Positions 1-10,954 of a stretch of DNA of 64,000 nt are shown one piece after another (the stretch's first letter is position 1; every line of letters starts with the position of its first letter). Location: assembly GCA_025765595.1 (NCBI GenBank), contig JAIVFH010000154.1:1-64000 (forward strand), written 5' to 3'. A program made the translations under genes and the position numbers. The stretch comes from Obelidium mucronatum. Lineage: Eukaryota > Chytridiomycota > Chytridiomycetes > Chytridiales > Chytriomycetaceae. Under the pieces are notes generated by a model. The model did no database searches. It saw only the letters and a list, made by a program, of their open reading frames with translations, and was not told the DNA's origin.

Positions 1-203
1 AATCCCCATCTACACTTTATTCTCTATTTCCATGCATGAATATTCTATAGTGTCTCTTTTTTCCAATCTCCGCTTCTTCTCAAAATAAGAACGCAACTGG
101 AGGAAAGTACGTTTCGTTTAACCTCTCAACAAGTTGGACACGACCAGGGCAACAGTACGAGCAACCACAGCTTTCACGTGACAATAATACCGCATGGCAG
201 TAT

Positions 204-635
204 TCAGTGTTCACCAATATAGCCGTAAACGTCTTCAAAAAACGAAAATGAATCCTTCTTATTGCACACCAATCCACATTCCCAGCAGCGCTGCAGCTGC
301 TTGATTTCTTGGAGAACTTTACAATCACGACAGAGCTTGGCAGCAAAGAATTGGCTGATTTGAAAGACCACGTCGAAAGGGAGCGATTTGGGAAGAAGTT
401 CTTGTAAAACAGGAAGCGTTTCCAAATCAGTGTAGTCAATGATGTGAGGTCGCTTTCCATTTGTCTCTGGCTTGAACCATCGCATTTTATGCCAACATAG
501 CTTGGGATCGGCAGGTTTACCGTTTAAGATTTCTCGTGTCGCTTTTTTCTTTTTTAGTTTGATTTCTGACTCATTCTTTTGCTTTCGGGATCTTCTTGGA
601 CGTTCTACTAAAGTCCATTCTTTGGATTCGCTCAT
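204..635 (-). CDS. Small hypothetical protein with a four-cysteine knuckle
   Basis: An intronless reading frame of 143 residues. I chose the ATG at 635 (protein starts MSESKEWTLVERP) because the upstream in-frame ATG would add a poorly structured leader. The N-terminal third is very basic (RRSRKQ and KLKKKK runs), suggesting nucleic-acid contact or nuclear targeting. The C-terminal half is compact and carries two CxxC pairs 11 residues apart (CRDC ... CWEC), a spacing that fits a small zinc ribbon. I do not recognise the family. The mixed charge pattern and cysteine pairing make a real gene more likely than a chance frame. Confidence 0.5.
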   Translation of the reverse strand: MSESKEWTLVERPRRSRKQKNESEIKLKKKKATREILNGKPADPKLCWHKMRWFKPETNGKRPHIIDYTDLETLPVLQELLPKSLPFDVVFQISQFFAAKLCRDCKVLQEIKQLQRCWECGLVCNKKDSFSFFEDVYGYIGEH

Positions 636-790
636 GTAAGCGGTCAAGTGGGGTTTGTGATGGGTTTGAAAAACCTTTCCTTGACCACAAACTTGATCAC
701 ATCGTGAAGGCCGCAAAGTCGCCCAACAAATTTTTTTTTTTTGCAAAGCCAAATGTCAATGCTTTCAAATGAATATAACCACTTTATTTA

Positions 791-2670
791 TTATTTACGT
801 GTCAACTTGACTTGAAGACCATTTTTCAATCCATAAGTTCGTATACGTAACGAATTCAATCTCTTGATCCTGCGACCAGTTGCAACTGAAAAGCGACTCA
901 AAATCAGAATCAAAGAAACCTTTTTTTTGTTGTTTTAAAAAATAGTTTGTAAGAATCAACAGTTAAAAGAAAAAATATAAAGAAAATACAAACCTTCATC
1001 TCAATCAACGCAAGTTTCTGCCCAATACAATTATGAGGTCCATCCGCAAACGGAACAAAACTATTTGCAAGGACTGGGATGCGTTCCACTCCACCGATCA
1101 GGATTCCAAACCAACGGATCCTCCCACAAATTCGCATCCAAATGAAGATCCTGCAAATTCATTACAATGGGAGTCTTTGCTGGAATAACGTATCCCTTAG
1201 TGTTCCACTGGATTGATTGTTGTTCGAACGAGAGCGCCTACGACTGAATGAAGGCGTTGCGTTTCCTTGATGACGTGATCCAAGTATTTGAATTCGGCGA
1301 GATTTTCCATTGTCAAAGTGATGGTCGATTTTGTCAAGCATCCGCAGCGATTTCAGCTTGTAAGTTTCTGTTGAACAGTCTGGGTGGACGCGCGATTTCC
1401 ATTGTAATAAACTGTGAGAGAGGTGGACGTTGTTTCATGGCCTGCGACAAGGAACCCGACGGATTCGCCAATGATTTCAGCGTCTGTGAACTTTTGTTGA
1501 TTGGATTCCGAGTCGAGGACAAGTAATCGATCCAGGACGTCCATGTGCTTTCGAGAAGCAGTACCGTCTTGGATCGAAGCGCGTTTCACTTTCAAGATTT
1601 CAGAAACCATGTTTTCCACGAATTTGCGGACTCGGACGACTCGAGGAGAGGATGGCGCGATTCCAACGAAATACCAAGTGAATGGAACGTTTGCGAAGCG
1701 CTTAAATTAAGAAGGAGGGAAAGGAAAGGGTGTTTTAGTAACACTGCTAAACCCGAAATTGGAAATGAAATCAAAATGACGAGAAAATAAATAAAGATTG
1801 AAACCTCGCCAAAGAGTCGGCCGACTTCTTGCATTATTTCGTGAGTCTCTGAGACTTTTCCTTGATGGTGTTCCTCCACTGCCCGAAAGTCCTGAGAAAA
1901 CGCAATATGGCCGCTGACAAAAAAAGTAAGAATAAAGCGGTTCAGGTAAAACATCTCCTTCAAAAAAAACATAATAATAAGCACTCACATCAAATCCAAG
2001 GCAAGACATGTCAATTCACGATTCAAATCAACCACCAAACTCCCCTCAGCATCCAACTTTGCCTCCCAGAAATCAATCAATCTGTTCGTCTCACGAATTG
2101 ACACTTGCAACGCGTACCGCAACTGTGGCGGGGCAAAAGCAGGCTGAATAAACTTTCTATGCCGTTTCCAGTTTTCTCCAGATGCCATGACAAAGAGAGC
2201 GTGATCGAGAAGTCCTACAACGCATTTTTCTCCTTCCTCGTCGCGATAAAAGTTTGAGGTTTCAGTGTGGGCTCTGTGGATCAGTTCGCGGTCGCTGGTG
2301 ACAATCATGGGGCTGAAAAGAACAAACTTAATTATACTACGAAAATAAATAGGGTCAAGAAAGATAAGTTGCATTTACTATTGAAGAATCGTGATTTTGG
2401 CGATTGGTCCGTATGTTTGGTTGATGGATGGTTAAATACTCATGTTGCTTTCCACTATTCGTAGAGTTCGCAAAAGTCCAGCATTCGAGCCCAAGATAGG
2501 TAATCCTGACGGTCCTGGTATTTGCTTCCCATTCGACGGGAAGGTGATAGCATTCTAATGGCGAGGACACTGGCCACTGCGAGGCCAATGGCAAGGCTGA
2601 CTTTTTGAGGTGTGTTGCCAAGCATATCGGTTGCTTGTTGGATGTACGTATGAATCAGAGAGAGGTTCAT
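791..2670 (-). pseudogene. Cytochrome P450, decayed or with several frame breaks
   Basis: Nearly all P450 landmarks are present in order. There is an N-terminal membrane anchor (start ATG 2670), a YGPIAKITIL strand and a WKRHRKFIQPAF C-helix. The I-helix is AGHETTS, the K-helix is HVIKET and the haem loop is FVPFADGPHNCIG. The C-terminus ends at a stop at 791-793. Introns can be placed at about 2313-2378, 1914-1988, 1701-1804 and 909-991. The reading frame, however, changes by one base near 1405, 1340, 1198 and 1063. The join between the first exon and YGPIAK (about 2425-2465) has no usable acceptor. Read literally it is a pseudogene. The alternative is clustered sequencing indels in an intact monooxygenase gene. 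Confidence 0.72.
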
Positions 2671-2948
2671 TTTCAGTCTTTTTTTTTTCTTTCTTGAGCC
2701 AGCCTTTGAGGCGGTGTGCGTTTTATTTTCAAAGTAAGATTTTGTCATGTAACTTTTGCATGACAAACCTGCATGACAAATTTGTTTGGTTTTGAATCCC
2801 AACCATTCTTGGGTCATTTCAAATAACGTGGGCCTTTTTTGTTGTTCATTGCAAAATCCTTTTGCCGATTAATAAAAAAGCCTTTCGTTTTTGAAGCCAT
2901 ACTGAAGAAAAGAGGAGTAATAATAAATATATTCTTTTCAATTTTCAA

Positions 2949-4016
2949 TCAATCCAACATGAAAACGCGGTCTGCAATATCTCGAACAATCCAATCCATG
3001 CCTTCCAGTAAATGCTCGCCAGTAACAGCACTGCATGATTCGATATGCCAGTGATGTGTTTGGATCTCTGAGAGATGGAGGATCTATGTTGGGTGAGTAT
3101 ATTGAGTGTGAAGAGATGAAGGCGCGTTGGTTAAACTTTAAAAGAGGGGATACACTGCCTACGGCAGTATGCATTGAAAGAATGAAGGACTGCACTGAAA
3201 CTGAAGAATGAAGAATACACTGCCTACGGCAGTGTGTATTGAAAGAATGAAAGAGAAAAGTATGTATTGAAAGAATGAAGGAGAATACATCGCCTTCGGC
3301 GGTAGGATTCTGCCTACGGCGGCAGAGTTTTTGGCGGAATGAAGACAAAAAGAATACACCGCCTTCGGCGGTAGGATGCCGCCTACGGCGGCAGAAATCC
3401 GCCTACGGCGGATACAATGCATGGAAAACAAAAGAAAACATCGCCTTCGGCGATACTAGACCGCCTTCGGCGGTAAAACCAACCTCAGCAATCTGATCTT
3501 TAGACCTCGCTGAACTCAAATCCTGCTTATTAGCAAAAATCAAAAGAGTTGCACCAGCAAGTCTCTCTTCCAACAAGAGCGCTTCAAGTTCTCTCCTACA
3601 ATCAAGCATCCTCTCCTCTGTATCAGCCGAATCAACGACCCAAACAAGACCATCAGTTTGTTCGAAATAGTTTCTCCAATAAGAACGAATGGATTTTTGA
3701 CCACCGACATCCCATAGATTGAGTTTAAAGTTGTTGTGTTCGAGAGTTTTAATGTTGAAGCCAAGAGTAGGTGATATTTCCGAAACGTCTTCGCCATTGA
3801 ATGCTTTGAGGATTGTAGTCTTTCCAGCGTTATCGAGGCCTCTAGAAGTATTGGATAGAGTTGGAGATGATGTGTGGTGTACTACTAGTCAGTAGTCTGG
3901 ATGTTTCTTTATCCAATCTCACACTCCCTCTCGATCAACAAGACTACTCACAGAATCAAGATGCGCATTTCCTTTTCGCGCGCTTTGAGTTTCCTCAGGA
4001 TAGACAAGAGACCCAT
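2949..4016 (-). CDS. ARL2: ARL2-like small GTPase
   Basis: Three exons (4016-3952, 3841-3484, 3083-2949) join in frame to 185 residues, matching the usual ARL2 length of about 184. It starts [16 protein letters not shown], the typical ARL2 amphipathic N-terminus. The P-loop is GLDNAGKTT and switch II is the WDVGGQ segment. NKQD is the guanine-specificity motif, followed by CSAVTGE before the C-terminal helix. ARL2 works with tubulin cofactor D in tubulin folding and in release of prenylated cargo; that is family knowledge. The second intron, about 400 bp, is full of hairpin repeats described separately. No frame breaks are seen. Confidence 0.95.
3084..3483. repeat. Intron packed with GC-rich hairpin repeats
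   Basis: ARL2 intron 2 holds about nine copies of a short inverted repeat whose plus-strand core is GCCTWCGGC. Its arms vary but stay paired, for example ACTGCCTACGGCAGT, TCGCCTTCGGCGA, GCCGCCTACGGCGGC and ACCGCCTTCGGCGGT. AT-rich spacers such as GTATTGAAAGAATGAA also recur between copies. On the plus strand (antisense to ARL2) the loop and closing pair are C(TTCG)G or C(TACG)G, the UNCG class of very stable RNA tetraloops. Related copies lie in the APC1 and argininosuccinate lyase introns. Confidence 0.9.
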
Positions 4017-4057
4017 TATTGACTTTTTTAATTAAAATAGTTCCACGTTCCACCCCT

Positions 4058-4741
4058 TCAATTATCCTCATCTTTTCCTTCATCATCACCCTGATCATCG
4101 CCCTGATCCACGTCTTTTATCCGCCGCTTCTTGTGTCCGTTCCCCGGCAGATCGGCAACGGCCACGCCAATGTCTCTTGCAGCCTTCTTGTACTTGTCCA
4201 TCCAGCGCACCCACCACGCGTCGACGCGCGCGCGCGTGACCTCGGCTGTTTCTGATTGGTCGAGCCAGAACTGCCGCGCGCGCGCGTCGTAGTCGAGATT
4301 CCCGTTGTTGAAGGCGACGCCCTCGAGTGCAACGCCGAGCGCGCGCGCGGCCACGTCGACGGCGTCGCAGCGACGCACGCCGAAGTGCACGATGCGCGCG
4401 ACGCCGGCGGCGGCGAGCGCCTGGAAGCACGCGGCGCACGGCGGCGCCGTCACGTAGCACGTGGCGCCGGCCGTCGCGGCGCCGCGAGCCGCCGCGCGCC
4501 CGACGGCGAGCGCCTCGGCGTGCACCTCGCCGGCCTTCTTCTGGACGGCGCTCCACAGCAGCGGCGTGTTGTTGGCGAACGCGACCACTGCGTTGGCGCG
4601 CGGATCAACGAGCAGCGCCCCCATGTGGCCCTTGCGCGAGAACGAGTGGCGGCAGAGGATCGCCGTCCACACGAGGTAGTTCTGGTCGTCAGAGAGCTGC
4701 CCGTCGAACGTGTACGGCGGCAGGGGGAGGGGCTCTTCCAT
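4058..4741 (-). CDS. Zinc-dependent CMP/dCMP-type deaminase domain protein
   Basis: A single exon of 227 residues starting at ATG 4741. The deaminase signature is clear: VHAEALAV supplies the His ligand and the catalytic Glu, and APPCAACFQAL supplies the two Cys ligands. The N-terminal part (YLVWTAILCRHSF, GALLVDP) fits the first helix and strands of the cytidine/deoxycytidylate deaminase fold. The tail is basic then very acidic (KKRRIKD followed by Asp/Glu runs). The Glu in HAE argues against a catalytically dead Tad3-type subunit. Substrate cannot be read from the sequence; a free nucleotide or a tRNA base are both possible. The gene is extremely GC-rich compared with its surroundings. It diverges from APC1 with 32 bp between start codons. 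Confidence 0.82.
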   Translation of the reverse strand: MEEPLPLPPYTFDGQLSDDQNYLVWTAILCRHSFSRKGHMGALLVDPRANAVVAFANNTPLLWSAVQKKAGEVHAEALAVGRAAARGAATAGATCYVTAPPCAACFQALAAAGVARIVHFGVRRCDAVDVAARALGVALEGVAFNNGNLDYDARARQFWLDQSETAEVTRARVDAWWVRWMDKYKKAARDIGVAVADLPGNGHKKRRIKDVDQGDDQGDDEGKDEDN

Positions 4742-4773
4742 TTCTTTGCTAAGTATAATAAAAGTAGTAGTAC
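4742..4773. promoter_or_regulatory. 32-bp space between divergent start codons
   Basis: Only 32 bp, A/T-rich, separate the ATG of the deaminase gene (minus strand) from the ATG of APC1 (plus strand). The 5' leaders must be very short, or the two promoters must overlap the opposite coding regions. Confidence 0.6.
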
Positions 4774-7700
4774 ATGTCTGTTGCTCTCGTCTCTGCGGCG
4801 GCTGCTCAGGCGCACGATGCACACAACGTGTCGCTTCTCATTGACGGCAACGTGTTTGTGTCTCTTGCAGTGGCAAACAACAGCGTCCAACTGCGCTGCG
4901 AACAAGCACAATTCAACTTGTCCTTCAAAGACGCAATCGTTGACGCGACAATCGACAAGGACTGTCTCTTCATTCTGCTACGAAACGCGACTCTGGCAAT
5001 TCTAAGTACTCCACGCTTGAACCTGTTGGACAGCCAGAGCCCAAACAACTTCAACAACTTTAACAACAAACAAACACTCGCATTACCCTTTGCCGCTGAA
5101 AAAGTTAAATCAGTCAGAATCAACAACTCTCAAAGGCTTCTTGTTGTTTCCGCGGTGCATTCACCCTTGGCACATCTCAACTGCTTTGTACTCAGTCATT
5201 CCTTGGAGCAGTTGCTGCCTCTTGTCTCTCTAGATTCTTCCATCTCTCTAAAAGAGGAGTATCATCAAGAACGTTTCATCGATGCCGTCAGTGTCGACGG
5301 TGAAACCTTTTTCGTTTCTTTCAACCCATCAACGCGTGTTTCTTCAATATGGTCCATCAAAGAAGAAGAATTGATTCCAGCAGCTGAATCTTCGGGAGGA
5401 AAATCATCTTCTGCGAGCAGTCGTCGGACATCCTCTTCTTCTTCTTTTTCTTCTTTTTCAAATAATGGATCATCATCAACATCTTCCAATCCGTTTCTTG
5501 TTTCCGGTGGTGTTGGTGGTGGTGGTTCATTGAATTCTGAACAAGTCTCGGTTTCGTCGGTGGAATCTTGGGATCCGAATCCTTCTTTGAGATTTGTTGC
5601 GAAATGTGTTTGGTCGGAGGATGATGAGTTAAGTGTTTTATAGTGGCCGCCGTAGGCGGATTTCTTGGCGTCGAAGGCGCGGTGTTCTACCGCCGAAGGC
5701 GGTGCATTCTTTTTGCCTTCTTTCTTCTGCCGTAGGCGGACTTCCCACCGCCGTGGGCGGTGTATTCCTATTTTTCCGGCCACTTCCAAAGCTTACAAAA
5801 CTCCACACCTTTTAACAGAGACCCATCAGAAACGATATCATCCGTATTCTCAGCAACAGACCAAGACACAACACCTGTCCTGGTTCTATTGAAATCCTCA
5901 CACATGTCCATCCTCCGAATCGATAACTCCCTCACCCCACACACCCTGCGTCTCCCTTGCCTTTCCGCTGTCCCAGTCACCCAAGGAATACATACAAACA
6001 TACTCTACCTGGCACCAGACAACTCCCTACGGCTATGGACAGGTCAATGTTTAGATATCCATATCACAATCCCGCCATCGGTTCTTGGGATCGATCCGGC
6101 ATTGAATCTATTTATAACTCACCTGTCTCACGGCGTGGGTCCGCGTGCGACGCTGCGTTATTCGAATGGCATTGAATACACTGTCGCCTTTGATTTCTCG
6201 ATCCATTGTCGTGTGGTTGCAGATTGTGTGGATGCACTGGGGTACGCGTTGCCAAAGAGTTTGCATGCGGATTTCATTAAGCGGTTGTATGAAGTTAGAT
6301 TCAGGAGTCGTGGTACTGCTTCTTTTGAAGCAAGGGGCGATGATTGGTTTGATTTCGTGATGGTGTTGTGTTCCTTCTTTGTCGTGAATGACGGTGAAGA
6401 TGATTCAATGAATTCCAAGAGTTTGAATCAAGAGAATGAGAGTGATTGGGATTATTTGGTTGCTCGGGCGTCGGATTTGGGATTTCGATCGGAACGAACA
6501 CCGCCAGATTCTTGGAAAAGAGTCTCCCAAACAAAATCACCTTGATGGGCAACTAGAAAAATTGCCTTGAACAAGCAAATTCTTAATCACAACATTACAA
6601 CCTCAAAAAATTCTGGCTTCGACAAGCATTTGAGTGCCGTTCTTGTGGCTCTTCATTTGGTTGGAGAGAATCTAAAACTGGATATTCATGGCTCAAGCAG
6701 CAAGGAGTCTTGCAAGCTTTGGCATTTCTTGGTGCATCTTGCGAAATATCTGGGGTTCTCGGCGTATATTGATTATTATATGGAGTTTGGGCATGTATCC
6801 CAAACGGCTCTTTTTAAAGGTATATTCTGTTTTTTGATTTTCTGATTACAACATTTATTTTTTATTTGTTCTGTTTTAAAACTACACCTCCCACAGGCTC
6901 TCCACAAGCATGCATATCACCCACCTCCCGATCCATTGAAACCTGCCCCCCAAACATCCTGAATTGGATCTTGAGAGCTATTCAAAGTGGCGAAACGGCG
7001 CCCTTTCTATCACTGATGGACATTCCCATCGAGTTTGGAATCGGCGACGCAACGTCATCATCATCTCAATCCACTTCCCAGGTTCTATTAAAACAGACCT
7101 CCAACATAACCCAAATCTACACGTCCTTGATAACCCAAGGCCCCGAATCCGCAGTGGAAACGATGCAACGCGTTGGATTCAAGGCACTTGATTTGGATCT
7201 GTTGTCTGTGGGTGTTTCAGTGCCGGTGAAGGAGGCGTTGGATTATTGTCGGAGGTTCCCGAAGGCGAGTTGGGGTAGGGATGTTTATTTTTTGATTGGA
7301 AGGCAGGATTATGCGGAACAGATGGCGGTGGTGGGTGATGATGGTGGCAATGGCGTGGTAACAACAAATTATGACGAGTTATCTATTCCGCGACCTTTGG
7401 TTTGTGATTGACTTTCTTTTTTCTTTTTTCTTTTTGTAATCGCCAAAAATGGGGCTCATTTTATAAAATAGAAATCGGGAAAACGAGAATGGAAGGAAGG
7501 AAAAGATTTGACTGGAGTTGAAATTGAAAACAACGAGATTCAGAGTTTGCGGTTTCGAAACGATGATCGGTTGGAGGTTGTACAGAAAATCATGTCGTGT
7601 AAGCAGGAACCCACGTTGAATGCGAAAGTGACGGCTGAATCAACGTAAGTCGACAAGAAGAAGAATAATGTGCTTATTTTATTCAAAAATGCATCTTAAT

Positions 7701-9946
7701 TTTATTTTCGCCCAGTGAGGAAGTGATTCGAACCGAACAACAATCAGTTCTCCTTTCCCTCTCCCACAAAATGCTATCATTACCCCTCGGCCGCGCACTC
7801 TTGACATTTGAAACCGCCTCCCCACTATTACCTGAAAGAATCAATTTCCCGCACTTGACAGTCTCAGCCAAACTACCCCCCTTGCAGGAATCCGTGCACT
7901 TGGATCCAACCACTACAACCCCGCCAGACTACTACGACTGGCCAAACTTCCACAATGGTGTAGCCATGGGCCTGCGGATCCCGCGAGACGCCGCACACGC
8001 GGTGACCAACAGCTGGATCCTCCAAAACAATCCAACAACCACAACCACAACAGCCAACGCTGCCGGCGCCGCCCCCACCGCCGCGGCTATAACCGGCACA
8101 CCCACATGCAACCACGGCGGCTTCCTCTTCGCACTCGGCCTGCAAGGGTTCCTAAAGACTTTAGAACAATGGCAAGCAATGGTGTATTTGCAGCCGCAGC
8201 ATTCTGTGACGAGTGTCGGCGCGTTGTTGGGGATCGCTGCGAGTTTTAAAGGGACTTGTGATGCGTTTGCGACGAGGGTGTTGAGTCTGCATGTTCCGCG
8301 GTTGATGATGAGTGGTGGTGGCGGTGGGGGTAGCGGTGGTGGGGGTTTAGTAGGCGCTGACGTGGAAACGGATGGTGGTGGCGGTGTTGGAAGTGTTGTA
8401 CAACAGTTTTCGAGTGGCGGTGTTGCGCATAGTTGTGCGGTTGTAGGGCTTGGGCTGGTTTATATGAGGACTGGGAGGAGGAGGTATGTTGAAGTGTTGG
8501 TGGATGAGATTGCGGGTGGGTTGTATGATGATTCTGGAGATGTCGGGGATGCGGCTGGTGGCTCAGCGGCGGCGGGAAGCAATAGCGAGCGGTTCAAGAA
8601 CCAGGAAGGCCATTCTGTTGCGTCTGGGATCGCGTTGGGGTTAGTCATGTTGGGAAAAGGCGAGACGGCCAAGAATTTGGAAGGTGTTTGTCTTGTGGAG
8701 AAGTTGGCGGGGTATTTGAGTGGGAAGAGGTGGAGGGATTCTGGGAAGTTTCAGCAGCAGTGGCAGCGGCGGCAACGACAAGGACGACAAGAGGTTTCGG
8801 CGGCGGGGGCGGCGATTGCGTTGGGGCTTATTTATTTGAAGTCGGGGAATCGGGTTATTGCAGCCAAGTTGGATGTTCCAGCGACAAGGCATTTGTTGGA
8901 TTATGTGCGGTCCGATTTGTTGATGGTGAGAATGTTGTGTCGGAATTTGATTCTGTGGGATCAAGTTGAAGCGACGGATGAATGGCTGGAAGGGCAAGTG
9001 CCCATGTATATTAGGGAAGCGGTGCCGCGGTTTGAGCTTGACGATGGGAGTTTGGAGTCGCTGAAACATGCGCGATATCATATTTTGGCGGGGTCCATCT
9101 TGGCCTTGTCCATCAAGTTTGCTGGGTCTTGTAACTTGGATGCTTTGAAACTGGTGCGCAAGTATCTAGATTTCTTTCATTTGGAGGCGACTGTTCCTGG
9201 TGAGTTAATTAATGATTCTAGTTTTTTTTTTGGACGGAGGTTTAACTTTTAATTCTTTTTTGGGTTGGAAGCCATTACATTCCGCGAAAAATTAAGTAAA
9301 TCGATTGCGAAATCTTGTTGCGATGTCGTGGTCCTGTGCCTTGGCGTTATCATGGCTGGAAGTGGTGATGTGGAGATTCTCCGGTTGTTGAACAAATACA
9401 CGGACAAAGTATCCGCAGATGTATCCTATGGTAGTCATATGGCGTTACAAATGTCACTTGGTTTTCTGTTTTTGGGTGGGGGTTCTGGATTAACGCTGGC
9501 GACTTCGGATGAAGCCGTCGCAGCGCTCGTTTGCTCATTGTACCCACGTTTCCCAATGGCCGCGGACGATAATTGCTGTCACTTACAGGCGCTTAGGCAT
9601 ATGTGGGTGTTGGCTGTTGACCGAACTCGAATATTGATTTCGAGAGACGTTGAATCGCGGGAAGCTTGCGTGGTTCCTGTGGTGGTTAGTTTCAAGGGTG
9701 GGCGAATAGGAGTTCAAGAGATGGTGCTGCATACTCCCTGCATTTTACCCCCTTTAAGCACGGTTGAGTTTATTGCGTTGAAGTCGGAGAGGTATCTTGC
9801 AATGAAACTGGATGTTGGGTCAAATGAAAGCCATTTGAAGAGTTTGTTGGATGGGCACACGTTGTTTGTGAAGAGGAAGACTGGGCATTTGGATTATATC
9901 AAGGTTGGGAGGTTTTTATTTTGTAATTCTTTGGGGTACTATGCTG

Positions 9947-10008
<62 letters not shown>

Positions 10009-10954
10009 GACCCAAAAGGCCAAATGGGCATCTTATCACGTTCTTTTCCACTTCCCAAAATCACTGCACAGCAGCTCGATACAAGGAAAAGAAGGAGAGC
10101 AGGCTTGACTCAGGATTCCTCCAACGAACTGGAAGAACAAGAATTCATGGATTTCATCTTGACTTCCTTTTCACAAGATCCACGAGTGCTCGCATTTGCT
10201 CAAGAACTGTGCGACGCTCGGTCTTCCAAGTCATCGCTGGTAGCCGATTTTGGCGGGTCCGGGTTCTGTTTACGAGCACTGAGAGAATGTCTTGTGGAAG
10301 ATAAAGTGGATGCGGTTGTGATTTACTTTGAGTTGTACATGATAGTCAAGAATGCGTTGGAGCGTTTGGATTCAGTGGGGTTGTATAACTTGAAGACTGT
10401 GGATGCTTTTTATAGTTCCATGGCTGGGTTTAGGTGTGTTTTCTTTTTTTCTTTTTTTTTTTTTGGCTACTTTGTTCTAATTAGTGCCAAGGAATAGGTT
10501 TCAATGGATGCTTGAAAAGCCGAGACTTTTGAATGAACTTTTCTGCGGTTCTGTTCAGTGCCAGTTGATATACCTTTTCGAAACCTTGCAGACAACAGCC
10601 CCTTTTGTTGTAAACAAAAAGGGGGTTGGCGGTGGGACGCAAGAAACCCTTTTGACGGCACCTGAACCGAATTTCGCAAAGTATCATGAAAACTGGAGTT
10701 CCCGTGGTCAAAGGGTGTTATCAATGTTGGCAAAGCGAAAGGGATTCAATTCCAGCAGTCTTGCCGAGATATCCGAGGATGAATTGCGACTGGTAACTGC
10801 TTTTATGACATACAAGAAATTAGTCAAAGATGGAAACAACGAGGATAGTGGTGGTTTTGCCTCGAAAGTTGAACAGGCGCAAAGAATTGTTTCGTTGTCG
10901 AACGATGAGTTGGCTGAAGTGATATTGAAGGACCTTTTGTTGAAAAGAATGTAG
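4774..10954 (+). CDS. APC1: Anaphase-promoting complex subunit 1
   Basis: Exons 4774-5627, 5819-6521, 6576-6819, 6897-7399, 7472-7644, 7716-9199, 9272-9903, 10009-10433 and 10492-10954 join in frame to about 1826 residues; human APC1 is about 1944. The N-terminal half is a beta-propeller-like region with a Ser-rich insert. The C-terminal half has the proteasome/cyclosome repeats: FHNGVAMGLRI, GFLFALGLQGF, SVGALLGIAAS, AVVGLGLVYM and SGIALGLVMLG. APC1 is the scaffold of the APC/C ubiquitin ligase that triggers anaphase. Gly- and Ala-rich inserts interrupt the repeats. The weakest join is the proposed 54-nt intron at 6522-6575, which removes an in-frame TGA at 6543. Intron 1 carries hairpin repeats and intron 7 a long AC tract. 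Confidence 0.94.
5628..5818. repeat. Hairpin repeats in APC1 intron 1
   Basis: At least four inverted repeats of the family seen in ARL2 lie here, as CCGCCGTAGGCGG, ACCGCCGAAGGCGGT, TGCCGTAGGCGG and CACCGCCGTGGGCGGTG on the plus strand, which is the sense strand of APC1. The intron is 191 nt, roughly twice as long as most others in the gene. Confidence 0.88.
9949..10002. repeat. (AC)27 microsatellite next to a 3' splice site
   Basis: Twenty-seven uninterrupted AC units fill most of APC1 intron 7 (9904-10008) and end six bases before the acceptor AG. The tract replaces the usual polypyrimidine run. Confidence 0.97.

Noticed and set aside
3084..3483. CRISPR-like array in the ARL2 intron
   Set aside because: Units are short, vary in their arms, lack uniform spacers and lie inside a spliced eukaryotic intron.
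4256..5005. Arg/Ala-rich open frames opposite the deaminase gene
   Set aside because: Shadow frames created by very high GC content; the deaminase motifs are on the minus strand.
6522..6575. In-frame TGA at 6543 as evidence of a broken APC1
   Set aside because: A 54-nt GT-AG segment removes it in frame and all other exons join cleanly to a full-length protein.
9905..10108. Poly-His/Thr protein encoded by the AC repeat
   Set aside because: The repeat lies in an APC1 intron with good splice sites; reading through it is only possible because AC repeats lack stops.
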